Below are positions 37,438 through 46,270 of a DNA stretch of 64,000 nt, piece after piece. The position numbers and the translations under genes were made by a program. The notes under the pieces are model-generated. The model did no database searches, was not told where the DNA came from, and saw nothing but the letters and a program-made list of their open reading frames with translations. Position 1 is the first letter of the stretch, and every line of letters starts with the position of its first letter. Source of the stretch: Sphingomonas natans (GTDB taxonomy: Bacteria > Pseudomonadota > Alphaproteobacteria > Sphingomonadales > Sphingomonadaceae); the NCBI RefSeq assembly GCF_030546695.1, contig NZ_JAUOTP010000001.1, forward strand, positions 1-64,000, read 5' to 3'.

Positions 37438-38436
37438 TCAGGCGTCGTCGGGCCCCTCATAGGCCTGGACGATCTTGCCGACGATCGGATGGCGGACGAC
37501 ATCGGCCGCGCCGAAGCGGATCGTGGCGATATTCTCGATCCCGTCCAGCCTGTTGACCGCGTCGGCCAGGCCAGATTTGCCGATGTCGGGCAGATCGATC
37601 TGGCGCGGATCGCCGCACACCACCATCCGGCTGTTCTGCCCGAAGCGCGTCAGGAACATCTTCATCTGCGCGGGCGTGGTGTTCTGCGCCTCGTCGAGGA
37701 TCACGAACGCATCGGAGAGCGTCCGGCCGCGCATGAACGCGATCGGCGCGATCTCGATCTCGCCCGAGGTCATCCGTCGCTCGACCTGTTCGGCGGGCAG
37801 CATATCGTAGAGCGCATCGTAGAGCGGGCGGAGATAGGGATCGACCTTCTCCTTCATGTCGCCGGGCAGAAAGCCCAGCCGCTCGCCGGCCTCGACCGCA
37901 GGGCGCGACAGGATGATGCGCTGCACCGATCCCTGGATCAGCTGCTGCACGGCCTGCGCGACCGCGACATAGGTCTTGCCCGTGCCCGCCGGCCCCAGCG
38001 CGAAGATCAGGTCGGCCGAGCCGAGCGCTTCCATGTAAACCGCCTGCGTCGCCGAGCGCGGCACGATCGTCTTCTTGCGCGTGCGGATCATCACCGAGGG
38101 CGGCGCCGAAACGTCGTTGCGGATGATCCCGTCCAGCATCGGCTCGGCCGACATCTGGATCACCGCGTCCACCATGCCGCTGTCGATATTCTCGCCGCGG
38201 ACGATGCGATTGTAGAGCCCGGAGAGCACTTCGCGGGCGCGGCCGGCCTGTTCGGCCTCGCCCTCGATTTGCAATTTGTTGCCCCGCGCCGAGATATAGA
38301 CGCCGAGACGATGCTCGATCGCGATCAGATTCTGATCATATTCGCCGAACAAGCGCCCCAGCAATTGCGGGCGATCGAAGGTGATTTCCAGGCGGGCGCT
38401 GTCGCCGGCGCGGGCGGGGACTGGCTTGCGGCTCAT
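37438..38436 (-). CDS. phoH: PhoH family ATPase
   Basis: PhoH-type NTPase of 332 residues, often found beside ybeY and thought to work in RNA metabolism. An N-terminal KH-like region (about 20-75) precedes the ATPase domain with Walker A GPAGTGKT and Walker B AFVILDEAQNTTPAQMKMFLTRFG, plus VVCGDPRQIDLP. In this window it is separated from ybeY by the catalase-like, alcohol dehydrogenase and vapBC genes. Confidence 0.96.
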   Translation of the reverse strand: MSRKPVPARAGDSARLEITFDRPQLLGRLFGEYDQNLIAIEHRLGVYISARGNKLQIEGEAEQAGRAREVLSGLYNRIVRGENIDSGMVDAVIQMSAEPMLDGIIRNDVSAPPSVMIRTRKKTIVPRSATQAVYMEALGSADLIFALGPAGTGKTYVAVAQAVQQLIQGSVQRIILSRPAVEAGERLGFLPGDMKEKVDPYLRPLYDALYDMLPAEQVERRMTSGEIEIAPIAFMRGRTLSDAFVILDEAQNTTPAQMKMFLTRFGQNSRMVVCGDPRQIDLPDIGKSGLADAVNRLDGIENIATIRFGAADVVRHPIVGKIVQAYEGPDDA

Positions 38437-38537
38437 CGGATCCTTTTACGGTACGAGTCGAAGAAGAAGATGGGCCGGTCGTGTGACGATTGCTAGCGGC
38501 AACTTGCCGTACGCGGGCAGGGGAGACCGGACCGTGG

Positions 38538-39650
38538 CTATTTCGCCAGCATCCGCCAGACGCCCGCCCAGCCTTCGGGGGGCACGCTGTGCAGGCCACG
38601 GATGCGGCCCAGCATCGCTGCGCTCGGCCCGTCCTCGGGGCGCAGCTCCAGCGCGCGGACGAAGCCCTGCTCGGCCCGGTCCCACGCACCGTCGCGATAC
38701 CAGCCGAGCGCGTCGGCATAAGCGGCGTGGACCGTCCGCTGCTCGGGCGTGGCGGCGCCCGCCATGCCGATCAGCTCGTATATGTCGATCGGCGTATCGC
38801 GCCCGACGACGCGGATTGTATCCAGCAGCCGCGTCTCGATCGCATCGCCGGCGAGGCGCACGGTTTCGGGATCGACGATGATGCACGTGCCATAAGCCTT
38901 GTTCGTCCCCTCCAGCCGCGAGGCGAGATTGACCGTATCGCCCATCACCGTGAAGCTGCGCGCGAAGCCCGGCCCGATGCTGCCGACGACGACCTCGCCG
39001 GTCGTGACCGACATCCGGCTGGTGACGTGCGGCGCCTTCCGCCAGCCGAGCAGATCGGGCAGCCGCGCGTTGAAGTCGGCGAGCAGATCACGCTGGGCGA
39101 GCGCGGCGCGGCAGGCCTGCCCGGCCTGGTCCGCCGGATCGGCGAAGGGCGGCACCCAGAAGGCCATGATCGAATCGCCGATATATTTGTCGATGATCCC
39201 GTCGAAGGCGCGGATCGGTGCGGACATGGTCGCGAAATATTCGTTGATCATCGTCACCAGCATCGCCGGCGTGAGCGTCTCGGAAAGCTCGGTGAAGCCG
39301 GCGATGTCCGAGAAGAACAAGGTCGCGATCTGCTTGGTGCCCGCCTTGGTGGCGGAGGCCTCGCCGTCGATCAGCTGCGTCACGATCCGCGGATCGACAT
39401 ACTGGCCGAACGTCTCCTTGATCCGCTCCTTGGATCGGAGCCCGGCGAGCATGTCGTTGAAGGCGCGCGTCACGTCGCCCACCTCGTCGCTCGACGTGAC
39501 GGGCACCTCGCCGTCCAGCCGCCCCGCCTCCACCGCGCGCGCGCCTTCGCGTAGGCGCGCGATCGGCCGCGTCACGCCGCGCGAGACGAGGAAGGCGAGA
39601 AACAGCCCGATGACGCTGGCGATCGCGATCAGCAGATAGTTTGCGCGCAT
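38538..39650 (-). CDS. Adenylate/guanylate cyclase, C-terminal fragment after an in-frame stop
   Basis: 370 residues from the first ATG after the internal TAA: a membrane helix (YLLIAIASVIGLFLAFLV), a HAMP domain (TRPIARLREGARAVEAGRL onward), then a class III cyclase catalytic domain with metal-binding aspartates in LFFSDIAGFTELSE and YIGDSIMAFW, and FTVMGDTVNLASRLEGTN. It would make cAMP or cGMP. A short helical tail (HAAYADALGWYRDGAWDRAEQGFVRALEL) resembles a TPR. The frame is the same as that of the upstream fragment at 39828-40223, and the ~60 codons between the TAA and 39650 also read as protein. Confidence 0.85.
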   Translation of the reverse strand: MRANYLLIAIASVIGLFLAFLVSRGVTRPIARLREGARAVEAGRLDGEVPVTSSDEVGDVTRAFNDMLAGLRSKERIKETFGQYVDPRIVTQLIDGEASATKAGTKQIATLFFSDIAGFTELSETLTPAMLVTMINEYFATMSAPIRAFDGIIDKYIGDSIMAFWVPPFADPADQAGQACRAALAQRDLLADFNARLPDLLGWRKAPHVTSRMSVTTGEVVVGSIGPGFARSFTVMGDTVNLASRLEGTNKAYGTCIIVDPETVRLAGDAIETRLLDTIRVVGRDTPIDIYELIGMAGAATPEQRTVHAAYADALGWYRDGAWDRAEQGFVRALELRPEDGPSAAMLGRIRGLHSVPPEGWAGVWRMLAK

Positions 39651-39827
39651 CGCGCCGGTCTCGCGATTCTCGACGAGCGTGACGGCGCTGCGCGCAAAGG
39701 CCTCGATCTCGTCCGCATCGGCATCGCTGGCCTTCTTCAGCAGGCGCGTGTCGGCCGCATAATCGCGCTGCGCCTCGACATCGGCGGGCGCGGCGCACAG
39801 CCTGTCCGCGGACTGCCGATGGCGCTC

Positions 39828-40223
39828 TTACAATTCTCCCAGCTGATCGATCAGCGGCATCATCCGCGCGAATTCGGTGCGGTTCGGATCGATCCGCGAG
39901 ATCGACTGGCCCAGCCGGACGTCTTCCCGTGCTTCTTTGAGCTCGCCGGCGGCGACGCGCGCGGCGCTCGCCACGATCGCACGGCAGGCGGCGGGGCCGT
40001 CAGTGACGTGCTGCGCGATCCCCAATTCGCCGTCGTCGATCGCGTTGCGCAGGTCCTGCAGATCCAGCGCTAGCGGGACGACGGAATGGCCGAGCGTCCG
40101 CAGCTGATGGCTGACCCGATCGATCGAGCCGGCCGACCAGGCCGAGACGACCAGCATCACCAGCAGCAGGCCCACGGCGATGCCGAAGATCTTCAGGCTG
40201 ATCGATCGCAGCACATTGCTCAT
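39828..40223 (-). pseudogene. Cyclase N-terminal sensor fragment ending at an in-frame TAA
   Basis: 131 residues: an N-terminal membrane helix (SLKIFGIAVGLLLVMLVVSAW) and a periplasmic helical sensor-like region ending DQLGEL, then TAA at 39830-39828. The following codons, in the same frame, continue as ERHRQSADRLCAAPADVEAQ and lead into the HAMP and cyclase part. The intact gene would be 38538-40223 (about 561 codons). It is either a recent nonsense mutation, a base-call error, or a readthrough site. The start is ATG 40223; 40244 is an alternative. Confidence 0.7.
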
Positions 40224-40307
40224 GTCGCATGCCCCCCAGCGCAACCGAGACCAACCGGATCGCGCCCGTCCCGCCGCGAGTCAAGCCGCGCGGATCAGGC
40301 GTGCGCG

Positions 40308-40796
40308 TCAGGCCTTGCCGGGCAGGAACTTCAGCGCCACGCCGTTCATGCAATAGCGCTTTCCCGTCGGCGGCGGGCCATCGTCGAACACATGGCCGAG
40401 ATGGCCCCCGCAGCGCCGGCAGACCACTTCGGTGCGCGCCATGCCGAGCGTATAGTCGCTCTTGACGATCACCGCCTTGGGCAGCGCCGCGTAAAAGCTC
40501 GGCCAGCCTGTGTGGCTGTCGAACTTGGTCCTGGACGAGAAGGCCGGCAGCGCGCAGCCGGCGCAGGCGAAGACGCCCGCGCGATGCTCTTCCAGCAGCG
40601 GCGACGAGCCCGGCTGCTCGGTATCGGCCTTGCGCAGCACGCCATAGGCTGCGGGCGAAAGGCGCTTGCGCCATTCCGCGTCGCTCAGCGTGACCTCATA
40701 TTTGGCATCGGCCGCGCCGCCGCTCGACGCCCACATCAAGGCGACCGCCGAGGCCACGCCCATCGTTCCGATCGCTTCCCGCCGACTAACCCGCAT
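40308..40796 (-). CDS. msrB: Peptide-methionine (R)-S-oxide reductase MsrB, exported
   Basis: Repairs oxidised methionine (R-sulfoxide). It has 162 residues. An N-terminal signal (SRREAIGTMGVASAVALMW, twin-arginine-like) suggests a periplasmic form, unlike the usual cytosolic enzyme. The zinc cysteines are in FACAGCALP and VCRRCGGHLGHVF, the substrate region is FDSHTGWPSFY, and the catalytic C149 is in RYCMNG. No msrA is adjacent. Confidence 0.96.
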   Translation of the reverse strand: MRVSRREAIGTMGVASAVALMWASSGGAADAKYEVTLSDAEWRKRLSPAAYGVLRKADTEQPGSSPLLEEHRAGVFACAGCALPAFSSRTKFDSHTGWPSFYAALPKAVIVKSDYTLGMARTEVVCRRCGGHLGHVFDDGPPPTGKRYCMNGVALKFLPGKA

Positions 40797-40833
40797 GTCC
40801 CGTCTCCTCAGCTCCCATACGTAGGAGGTCGGC

Positions 40834-41976
40834 TCATGGTTGCCGAGAGCTGCGCCCCGATTTCAGGACATTACGGCGGAACATGCGCGCGCCGATCCGG
40901 ATCATCAGCGCGAGCGCCGCGATCTGCCAGACGAGCGCCGCCAGGTGCGGCCACAGAACGGGCATCTGCGCCGCGCGCGCGATCATCGCGAAGGGCGATG
41001 TCCAGGGGATGATCGTCGCCAGCAGACCCACGGTCCCATTGGGTTCGGTAACCGAGGCGGAGGCGAGCCCGAACACGAGCAATTGTGCCATCGTCAGCGG
41101 CATCGACAAGGTCTGCACCTCGCGCACGCTGCCCGCCTGCGCGCCGATGCCGAGATAGAGCGCGCCGATCAGCAGATAGACGGTCGCGAAATAGAGGATG
41201 CCGAGCGCGAGGAAGATCGGCCAGCCGACCGCGGGCGCGGGCAAGGCGAGCTGCGGCGGCAGGAAGCCGGCAATCGCGATCCCGCCGCTCGTCCACACCG
41301 CGACCCCGGTCAGCGAGACGCACAGCATGCCGATCAACTTGCCGAGGAACACCGCGTCGATCGGCACGGCGGCGGCGAGCAATTCGATCACCTTCGAGGA
41401 TTTCTCCTCGACGAGATTGGAGATCATCATGCCCGCGAGCAGCATCGTCAGGAAGAAGAGGACGAACTGCGCGCCGCGCGCGAGATCGAGCCGCGAATCG
41501 TCCGGCCGTTCGGTCTCGACGTCCGTGCGCGTCGTGATCGTCACCTGCGCGGGCAAGGCGTGGCCCGTCGCCCGCTCGGCGCGCGCGCGATCGACGATCA
41601 GGCCGATCCGTCCCGACAGGCGCGGCAAGGCGTCGGCGGGCGCGGCCAGCACCGGCTTGTCGAGCGTGCCCGTCAGCACCGGCTGGTCCTTGCTGTCGCT
41701 CTCGCGCTGGAGCCGCGGCAGAGCACCGTCGCCGAGCCGCTCGGCGAGCGCGGCGCGCGCAGCGATCAGCGCGTCCGAGTCGGGCCCGGCCATGATCAGC
41801 TGCACCGATCGCCCCGGCGGCGGGCGCGACTGGCTCGCCATGATCGCGCCATAGCCGCCCCCCAGCAGCAAGGGCAGCAGCGGTCCGATCAGGAACAGGA
41901 TGAAGGTCTTCGACCAGACCGTCGCGACGTAATCGCGCCGGGCGATGACCCAGGCGGAGCGCAGCAGGCGGTTCAT
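40834..41976 (-). CDS. ABC-2 type transporter permease (NatB-like)
   Basis: Inner membrane exporter subunit of 380 residues. One N-terminal helix (TFILFLIGPLLPLLLGG), a large external domain (about 50-165), then five C-terminal helices form the ABC-2 arrangement. It contains LLAGMMISNLVEEKSSKVIELLAAAVP, which is typical of NatB/YhaP permeases for sodium or drug export. The ATG overlaps the stop of the ATPase gene (ATGA). Confidence 0.9.
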   Translation of the reverse strand: MNRLLRSAWVIARRDYVATVWSKTFILFLIGPLLPLLLGGGYGAIMASQSRPPPGRSVQLIMAGPDSDALIAARAALAERLGDGALPRLQRESDSKDQPVLTGTLDKPVLAAPADALPRLSGRIGLIVDRARAERATGHALPAQVTITTRTDVETERPDDSRLDLARGAQFVLFFLTMLLAGMMISNLVEEKSSKVIELLAAAVPIDAVFLGKLIGMLCVSLTGVAVWTSGGIAIAGFLPPQLALPAPAVGWPIFLALGILYFATVYLLIGALYLGIGAQAGSVREVQTLSMPLTMAQLLVFGLASASVTEPNGTVGLLATIIPWTSPFAMIARAAQMPVLWPHLAALVWQIAALALMIRIGARMFRRNVLKSGRSSRQP

Positions 41977-42890
41977 GACAGCGCCTCGGCGACCGGATCG
42001 GGCTCGGCTCCGACGATAGCGACGAACGCCTCGTGCAGGCTCGGCGGCTCGATCGCGAGCGTCTCGATCCCCGCTTTCGCGTCGATCAGCGCGGCGAGCA
42101 GAGGCTCGATCCCGCCCTGCGGAAGCTGAAACTGCCACACGCCGTCCCGCAGCACGGCATCGGCCGGCAAAGCGGCGTGCCACGCGCCATCGGCGACCTT
42201 CGTCGAGAGGCGGACCCGGGAGGGCAGGCGCGCCCGCGCGGTCGCGATCTCGCCCTCGAAGCGGACCTCGCCCCCGGCGATGATTGCGATCCGCTCGCAC
42301 AGCCGCTCGGCATGCGCGATGACGTGCGTCGAGAACAGGATCGTCGCGCCGCCCGCGGCCTGCGCGCGGATCAGCCCCTCCAGCCGCTGCTGGTTGATCG
42401 CGTCGAGCCCCGAGAAGGGCTCGTCGAGCACGATCAGGCGCGGTTCGTGAACCATCGTCCCGAGCAATTGCACGAGCTGCGCCATGCCCTTCGACAGCGT
42501 CCGGATCGGCCGATCGGCAGGCAGTCCATGATCGGCGAGCAGCGCCACCGCCCGCCGCCGCCCCTCGGCAAGCGAGAGCCCGCGCAGCGCGCCCATGAAC
42601 GCGATCGCCTCGCGCCCGGTCATGCCCGGATAGAGGCCGCGCTCCTCGGGCAGATAGCCGACGAGCGGCGCGACCGCGAGCGGATCGGCGGACCCGAGGA
42701 TGCGCCGCTCGCCGCCGTCGGGATCGATGATGCCGAGCAGCATGCGCAAAGTCGTCGTCTTGCCCGCGCCATTGGGGCCGAGGATCCCGTAGATGCTCCC
42801 CGCCGGCACCGCGAGATCGATCCCACGCACCGCCGGCACGCCGCCGAACGTCTTGGTGAGCCCCGTGGCGCTGATGGCGAGATCCGGCAT
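41973..42890 (-). CDS. ABC transporter ATP-binding protein (NatA-like)
   Basis: ATPase partner of the ABC-2 permease, 305 residues. Walker A is GPNGAGKTT, Walker B is LIVLDEPFSGLD, and the signature is LSKGMAQ, the variant seen in ABC-2 exporters rather than LSGGQ. A C-terminal extension (about 225-300) is usual for this group. It is the first gene of a two-gene operon; an intergenic palindrome precedes it. Confidence 0.93.
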   Translation of the reverse strand: MPDLAISATGLTKTFGGVPAVRGIDLAVPAGSIYGILGPNGAGKTTTLRMLLGIIDPDGGERRILGSADPLAVAPLVGYLPEERGLYPGMTGREAIAFMGALRGLSLAEGRRRAVALLADHGLPADRPIRTLSKGMAQLVQLLGTMVHEPRLIVLDEPFSGLDAINQQRLEGLIRAQAAGGATILFSTHVIAHAERLCERIAIIAGGEVRFEGEIATARARLPSRVRLSTKVADGAWHAALPADAVLRDGVWQFQLPQGGIEPLLAALIDAKAGIETLAIEPPSLHEAFVAIVGAEPDPVAEALS

Positions 42891-42938
42891 GCGGGGCGGG
42901 TCATAGCGGGCCGGGGGTTAACGGCAAATTCCCTGGCC

Positions 42939-43034
42939 CGTCATGCCAGCGAAGGCTGGCATCCATGTCTCTTACGTTCGGGCGCCGGCCTGGCCTGAGA
43001 GAGTCATGGACCCCAGCCTTCGCTGGGGTGACGG
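42939..43034. repeat. Intergenic palindromic repeat (CCAGCGAAGGCTGG type)
   Basis: The left arm at 42939-42967 contains TGCCAGCGAAGGCTGGCA, itself a hairpin. The right arm at 43005-43034 contains CCCCAGCCTTCGCTGGGG. The arms are inverted to each other, with CATGGA/TCCATG on the inside and CGTCA/TGACG on the outside. It lies between the divergent ABC ATPase and queG genes. Confidence 0.82.
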
Positions 43035-43053
43035 AAGAGGGTAAGGGGCGAGC

Positions 43054-44202
43054 GTGCCCGACGCCGCCCCTCTAGAAACCCGCCTCAAGGCCGAAGCCGC
43101 GCGCCTGGGCTTCGTCGCCTGCCGGATCGCGGCCGTTACCCCAGCCTGGGCTGCGGGCGAGCGCCTCCATGCGTGGATCGGCGAGGGTGCGCATGGCGAG
43201 ATGGGGTGGATGGAGGAGCGCGCCGAGCAGCGCGCGCACCCCAATGCTTTGTGGGCCGAGGCGCGCTCGGCGATCATGCTCGGCATGAGCTACGCGCCGC
43301 CCTTCGATCCGCTCGCGCTGGCGGACGAAGGCGGGATCGGGCGCATCTCGGTCTATGCGCAGGGCCAGGATTATCACGACATCATCAAGAAGGCGCTGAA
43401 GGCGCTCGCCCGCTGGCTTGTCGCCGAAGCGTCCAACAACGGCGCCGCGCTCAAGGTGTTCGTCGATACCGCGCCGGTGATGGAGAAGCCGCTCGCCGCG
43501 CGCGCCGGGCTCGGCTGGCAGGGCAAGCATACCAATCTCGTCAGCCGCGAACATGGCAGCTGGCTCCTGCTTGGCGCGATCCTGACCGAACTGGAGCTCG
43601 CTCCCGACGAGTCCGTCGGCGACGCTTGCGGCTCGTGCGACGCCTGCCAGCGCGCCTGCCCGACCAATGCCTTTCCGGCACCCTATCGGCTCGATGCGCG
43701 GCGCTGCATTTCCTACTTAACAATCGAGCATAAGGGCCCGATCCCGCACGAATTTCGCGAAGGGATCGGCAACCGCATCTATGGCTGCGACGATTGCCTC
43801 GCCGTCTGTCCGTGGAACAAGTTCGCCGAGGATGCGCGCGCCAATCGTGCCTTTCTGTCCCGTGCCGAACTCGTCGCGCCGGAGCTCGCCGACCTGCTCG
43901 CGCTCGACGATGCGGCGTTCCGCATGGTCTTCGCCGGCTCGCCGATCAAGCGCATCGGCCGCGACCGGATGGTCCGCAACGCGCTGATCGCGGCGGGCAA
44001 CAGCCGGCAGGCGGGGCTGGCCGAGACGGTCACGCGCCTGCTCGACGATCCCGCGCCGATTGTCCGCGGCGCGGCGATTTGGGCGCTGCGCAGGCTCGAT
44101 CCCAATCGCGCCACGGCCGAGCGATGGCGCCTCGCGGGCGAAGGCGACGATGATGTCCGCTCCGAATGGGCCGGGATGACGGGGCAGGGCGCGAGCGGCT
44201 AG
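43054..44202 (+). CDS. queG: Epoxyqueuosine reductase QueG
   Basis: Cobalamin- and Fe-S-dependent last step of queuosine tRNA modification. It has 382 residues. The ferredoxin-like clusters are CGSCDACQRACPT and CDDCLAVCPWN, and the N-terminal domain contains FVDTAPVMEKPLAARAGLGWQGKH. A HEAT-like C-terminus (RLLDDPAPIVRGAAIWALRRL) completes the long form. GTG start at 43054 with GGGGCG just upstream. Confidence 0.96.
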   Translation: MPDAAPLETRLKAEAARLGFVACRIAAVTPAWAAGERLHAWIGEGAHGEMGWMEERAEQRAHPNALWAEARSAIMLGMSYAPPFDPLALADEGGIGRISVYAQGQDYHDIIKKALKALARWLVAEASNNGAALKVFVDTAPVMEKPLAARAGLGWQGKHTNLVSREHGSWLLLGAILTELELAPDESVGDACGSCDACQRACPTNAFPAPYRLDARRCISYLTIEHKGPIPHEFREGIGNRIYGCDDCLAVCPWNKFAEDARANRAFLSRAELVAPELADLLALDDAAFRMVFAGSPIKRIGRDRMVRNALIAAGNSRQAGLAETVTRLLDDPAPIVRGAAIWALRRLDPNRATAERWRLAGEGDDDVRSEWAGMTGQGASG

Positions 44203-44210
44203 GAGAGGCC

Positions 44211-44591
44211 ATGCGCGCCATTCATCACATCGCGATCATCTGCTCCGATTATGATCGCTCGAAGCATTTCTACACGCAGGTGCTGGGCTTCCCCGTCCTC
44301 GCCGAAGCGTATCGCGCGGAGCGTGCCTCGTGGAAATGCGATCTCGATGCTGGGAACGCGCAGATCGAGCTCTTCTCCTTCCCGTCGCCTCCGCCGCGCG
44401 CGAGCCGGCCCGAGGCATGCGGCCTGCGCCACCTCGCCTTCGTCGTCGAGGATGTCGCGGCCGAGGTCGCGCGGCTCGAAGGCTATGGCATCGCCGTCGA
44501 ACCCGTCCGCATCGATCCTTACACGGACCGCAGGTTCACCTTTTTCGCCGACCCGGACGGGCTGCCGCTGGAACTGTACGAGCAGGCTTAG
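44211..44591 (+). CDS. VOC family protein (glyoxalase-like)
   Basis: Single vicinal-oxygen-chelate domain of 126 residues. Metal-ligand candidates are H5 in AIHHIAI, E in QIELFSF, H in LRHLAFVV and E in LELYEQA. The pattern IICSDYDRSKHFYTQVLGF resembles the YaeR/GloA2 group. AGGAGAG precedes the ATG at 44211. It follows queG by 8 bases, and its 3' end overlaps the opposite-strand lipoprotein gene by 56 bases. Substrate unknown. Confidence 0.88.
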   Translation: MRAIHHIAIICSDYDRSKHFYTQVLGFPVLAEAYRAERASWKCDLDAGNAQIELFSFPSPPPRASRPEACGLRHLAFVVEDVAAEVARLEGYGIAVEPVRIDPYTDRRFTFFADPDGLPLELYEQA

Positions 44592-44961
44592 GTGGCTCGA
44601 TCCGCGCGAGCGAGGCGACGCACGAGGCGCGATCGAAATCCGCGCCCGTCGGCGTCCGTGCATCGATCCACGTCACCTTGGGATCGCCTCCGCCCGCGGG
44701 CGGATACAGATAGGTATCGAGCACGCAGGCGGGCGAGCGGAATTGCAGCTTGCGCGCCGTGCCCTCGCGCACGTCCAGCGCGGGCGTGCCGAGCGACGCG
44801 ATCAGGCTCGGCGCGCTTTGACCCATCACCCGATCGAGCCCCGCAGCGGGCGCGGCCGCGCGCGACGGCGGCGGTGGCGTCGAGGCGGGCGGCGCGGTTG
44901 GCCCGCAGGCGGAGAGTGCCAGGACGAGCAGGAGAGGCGGGACGAGGGGAAGGCGCTGCAT
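44536..44961 (-). CDS. Putative lipoprotein of unknown function
   Basis: 141 residues with a lipoprotein signal (LLLVLALSACGP, lipobox LSAC). A short Pro/Ser-rich linker follows, then a compact domain (GLDRVMGQSAPSLIASLGTPALDVREGTARKLQFRSPACVLDTYLYPPAGG) with two more cysteines (PACVLD, ASCVAS) that may pair. GAGAGA precedes the ATG at 44961. I believe similar lipoproteins occur in sphingomonads, but the function is unknown. The last ~18 codons overlap the end of the VOC gene tail to tail. Confidence 0.75.
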   Translation of the reverse strand: MQRLPLVPPLLLVLALSACGPTAPPASTPPPPSRAAAPAAGLDRVMGQSAPSLIASLGTPALDVREGTARKLQFRSPACVLDTYLYPPAGGGDPKVTWIDARTPTGADFDRASCVASLARIEPPKPARTVPAAARPGRRKR

Positions 44962-45051
44962 TCGATCTCTCTCGGCGCGGGCGCCCCTGTCCGCAAGCGG
45001 TTGCCGCCGGAGCGCGCCGTCTCTAGGCCGGATCGACATCCCGCTTCCTGT

Positions 45052-45209
45052 CCGCTCATCCCGAGGAGCATTGAGCGAAGTCGAAATGGCGTCTCGAAGG
45101 ACATGCGCGACGTGCGGATCCCTTCGAGACGGGCCTTCGACCGGGTCCCACGAAAGTACTACTTTCGTGGGTGCCCGACTTCGCTCAGTCCCTCCTCAGG
45201 ATGAGCGGG
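45052..45209. repeat. Long intergenic palindrome with a nested smaller palindrome
   Basis: The outer arms start CCGCTCATCCCGAGGAG (45052) and end CTCCTCAGGATGAGCGG (45209). Further in are TGAGCGAAGTCGA and its inverse CGACTTCGCTCA, and GTCTCGAAGGA with its inverse. Inside the right arm lies a second perfect-looking hairpin, CCCACGAAAG/CTTTCGTGGG (about 45147-45171), which breaks the symmetry of the outer element. It lies between the lipoprotein and adenosine kinase genes. Confidence 0.83.
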
Positions 45210-45237
45210 TGGAATAAAACGCTATACGGAGACCTCA

Positions 45238-46233
45238 GTGAGCGAACCCACCATCGATATCGTCGCCATCGGCAATGCCATCGTCGACGTCCTCGCATCC
45301 GCCGACGATGCCTTCCTTAGCCAAAACGGCATGACCAAGGGCGCGATGCAGCTGCTCGATGCCGATCAGGCGAAGACGCTCTACGACGCGATGGGGGCGG
45401 CGCGCGAGATCAGCGGCGGATCGGCGGCGAACACGCTGGCGGGCGCGGCCTCGCTCGGCGCGAAATGCGCGTTCATCGGCCAGGTCGCGACCGATCAGCT
45501 CGGCGAGGTCTTCACGCACGACATCCGCGCGCAGGGCGTCGATTTCGTCACGCCCGCCAAGCCGCTCGACGCGCCGACCGCGCGCTGCCTGATCCTCGTC
45601 TCGGACGATGGCCAGCGGACGATGAACACTTATCTCGGCGCCGCGCAATTCCTGCCGCAGGATGCGATCGTCGAGGCCGAGATCGCCAGCGCCAAGGTGC
45701 TGCTGCTCGAAGGCTATCTGTGGGATCCGGCCGAGCCGCGCGAGGCGATGAAGCGCGCGATCCGCATGGCCAAGAGCGCGGGCCGCAAGGTCGCCTTGGG
45801 CGTGTCGGCGGTGTTCTGCATCCTGAACCACCGCGCGGATTTCCTCGCCATGCTGGATGCCGGCGACATCGACATCCTCTTCGCCAATGACGAGGAACTG
45901 CTCGCGCTGGCCGGCACCGAGGATTTCGAGGAGGCGGTCGCCTTCACCGCGGCGAAGGTCGAGCTGCTGGTGACGACGCGTGGGCCGGACGGCGCGATTG
46001 CGGTTTCGGGCGGCGAGCGCGCGAGCGTCCCTGCCGAGCCAATCGCCAAAATCGTCGACACGACCGGCGCGGGCGATCTGTTCTCGGCGGGCTTCCTCGT
46101 CGGCTATGTGCGCGGCAAGGGCCTGGCAGAAAGCCTGCGCATGGGCGCGATCGCCGCCGCCGAAGTCATCTCGCACTGGGGCGCCCGCCCCGAAGTCGCA
46201 CTCGACAAGCTCATCGCCGAGAAGATGGGCTGA
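45238..46233 (+). CDS. Adenosine kinase-type PfkB sugar kinase
   Basis: Ribokinase/PfkB family kinase of 331 residues that resembles adenosine kinases (salvage of adenosine to AMP). Substrate-binding residues lie in IVAIGNAIVDVLASADD and ISGGSAANTLAGAASLGAK; the anion-hole/catalytic motif is VDTTGAGDLFSAGFL with the base aspartate. The start is GTG 45238. The repeat upstream leaves only ~28 bases for leader sequence. Confidence 0.92.
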   Translation: MSEPTIDIVAIGNAIVDVLASADDAFLSQNGMTKGAMQLLDADQAKTLYDAMGAAREISGGSAANTLAGAASLGAKCAFIGQVATDQLGEVFTHDIRAQGVDFVTPAKPLDAPTARCLILVSDDGQRTMNTYLGAAQFLPQDAIVEAEIASAKVLLLEGYLWDPAEPREAMKRAIRMAKSAGRKVALGVSAVFCILNHRADFLAMLDAGDIDILFANDEELLALAGTEDFEEAVAFTAAKVELLVTTRGPDGAIAVSGGERASVPAEPIAKIVDTTGAGDLFSAGFLVGYVRGKGLAESLRMGAIAAAEVISHWGARPEVALDKLIAEKMG

Positions 46234-46270
46234 GGCTCCAGCGTCTCTCTGCGGCGAAAGCCGCAATCCA

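Noticed and set aside
42939-43034. Repeats as a CRISPR array or integron attC sites
   Set aside because: Units are single palindromes at scattered sites, without regular spacers, cas genes or an integrase.
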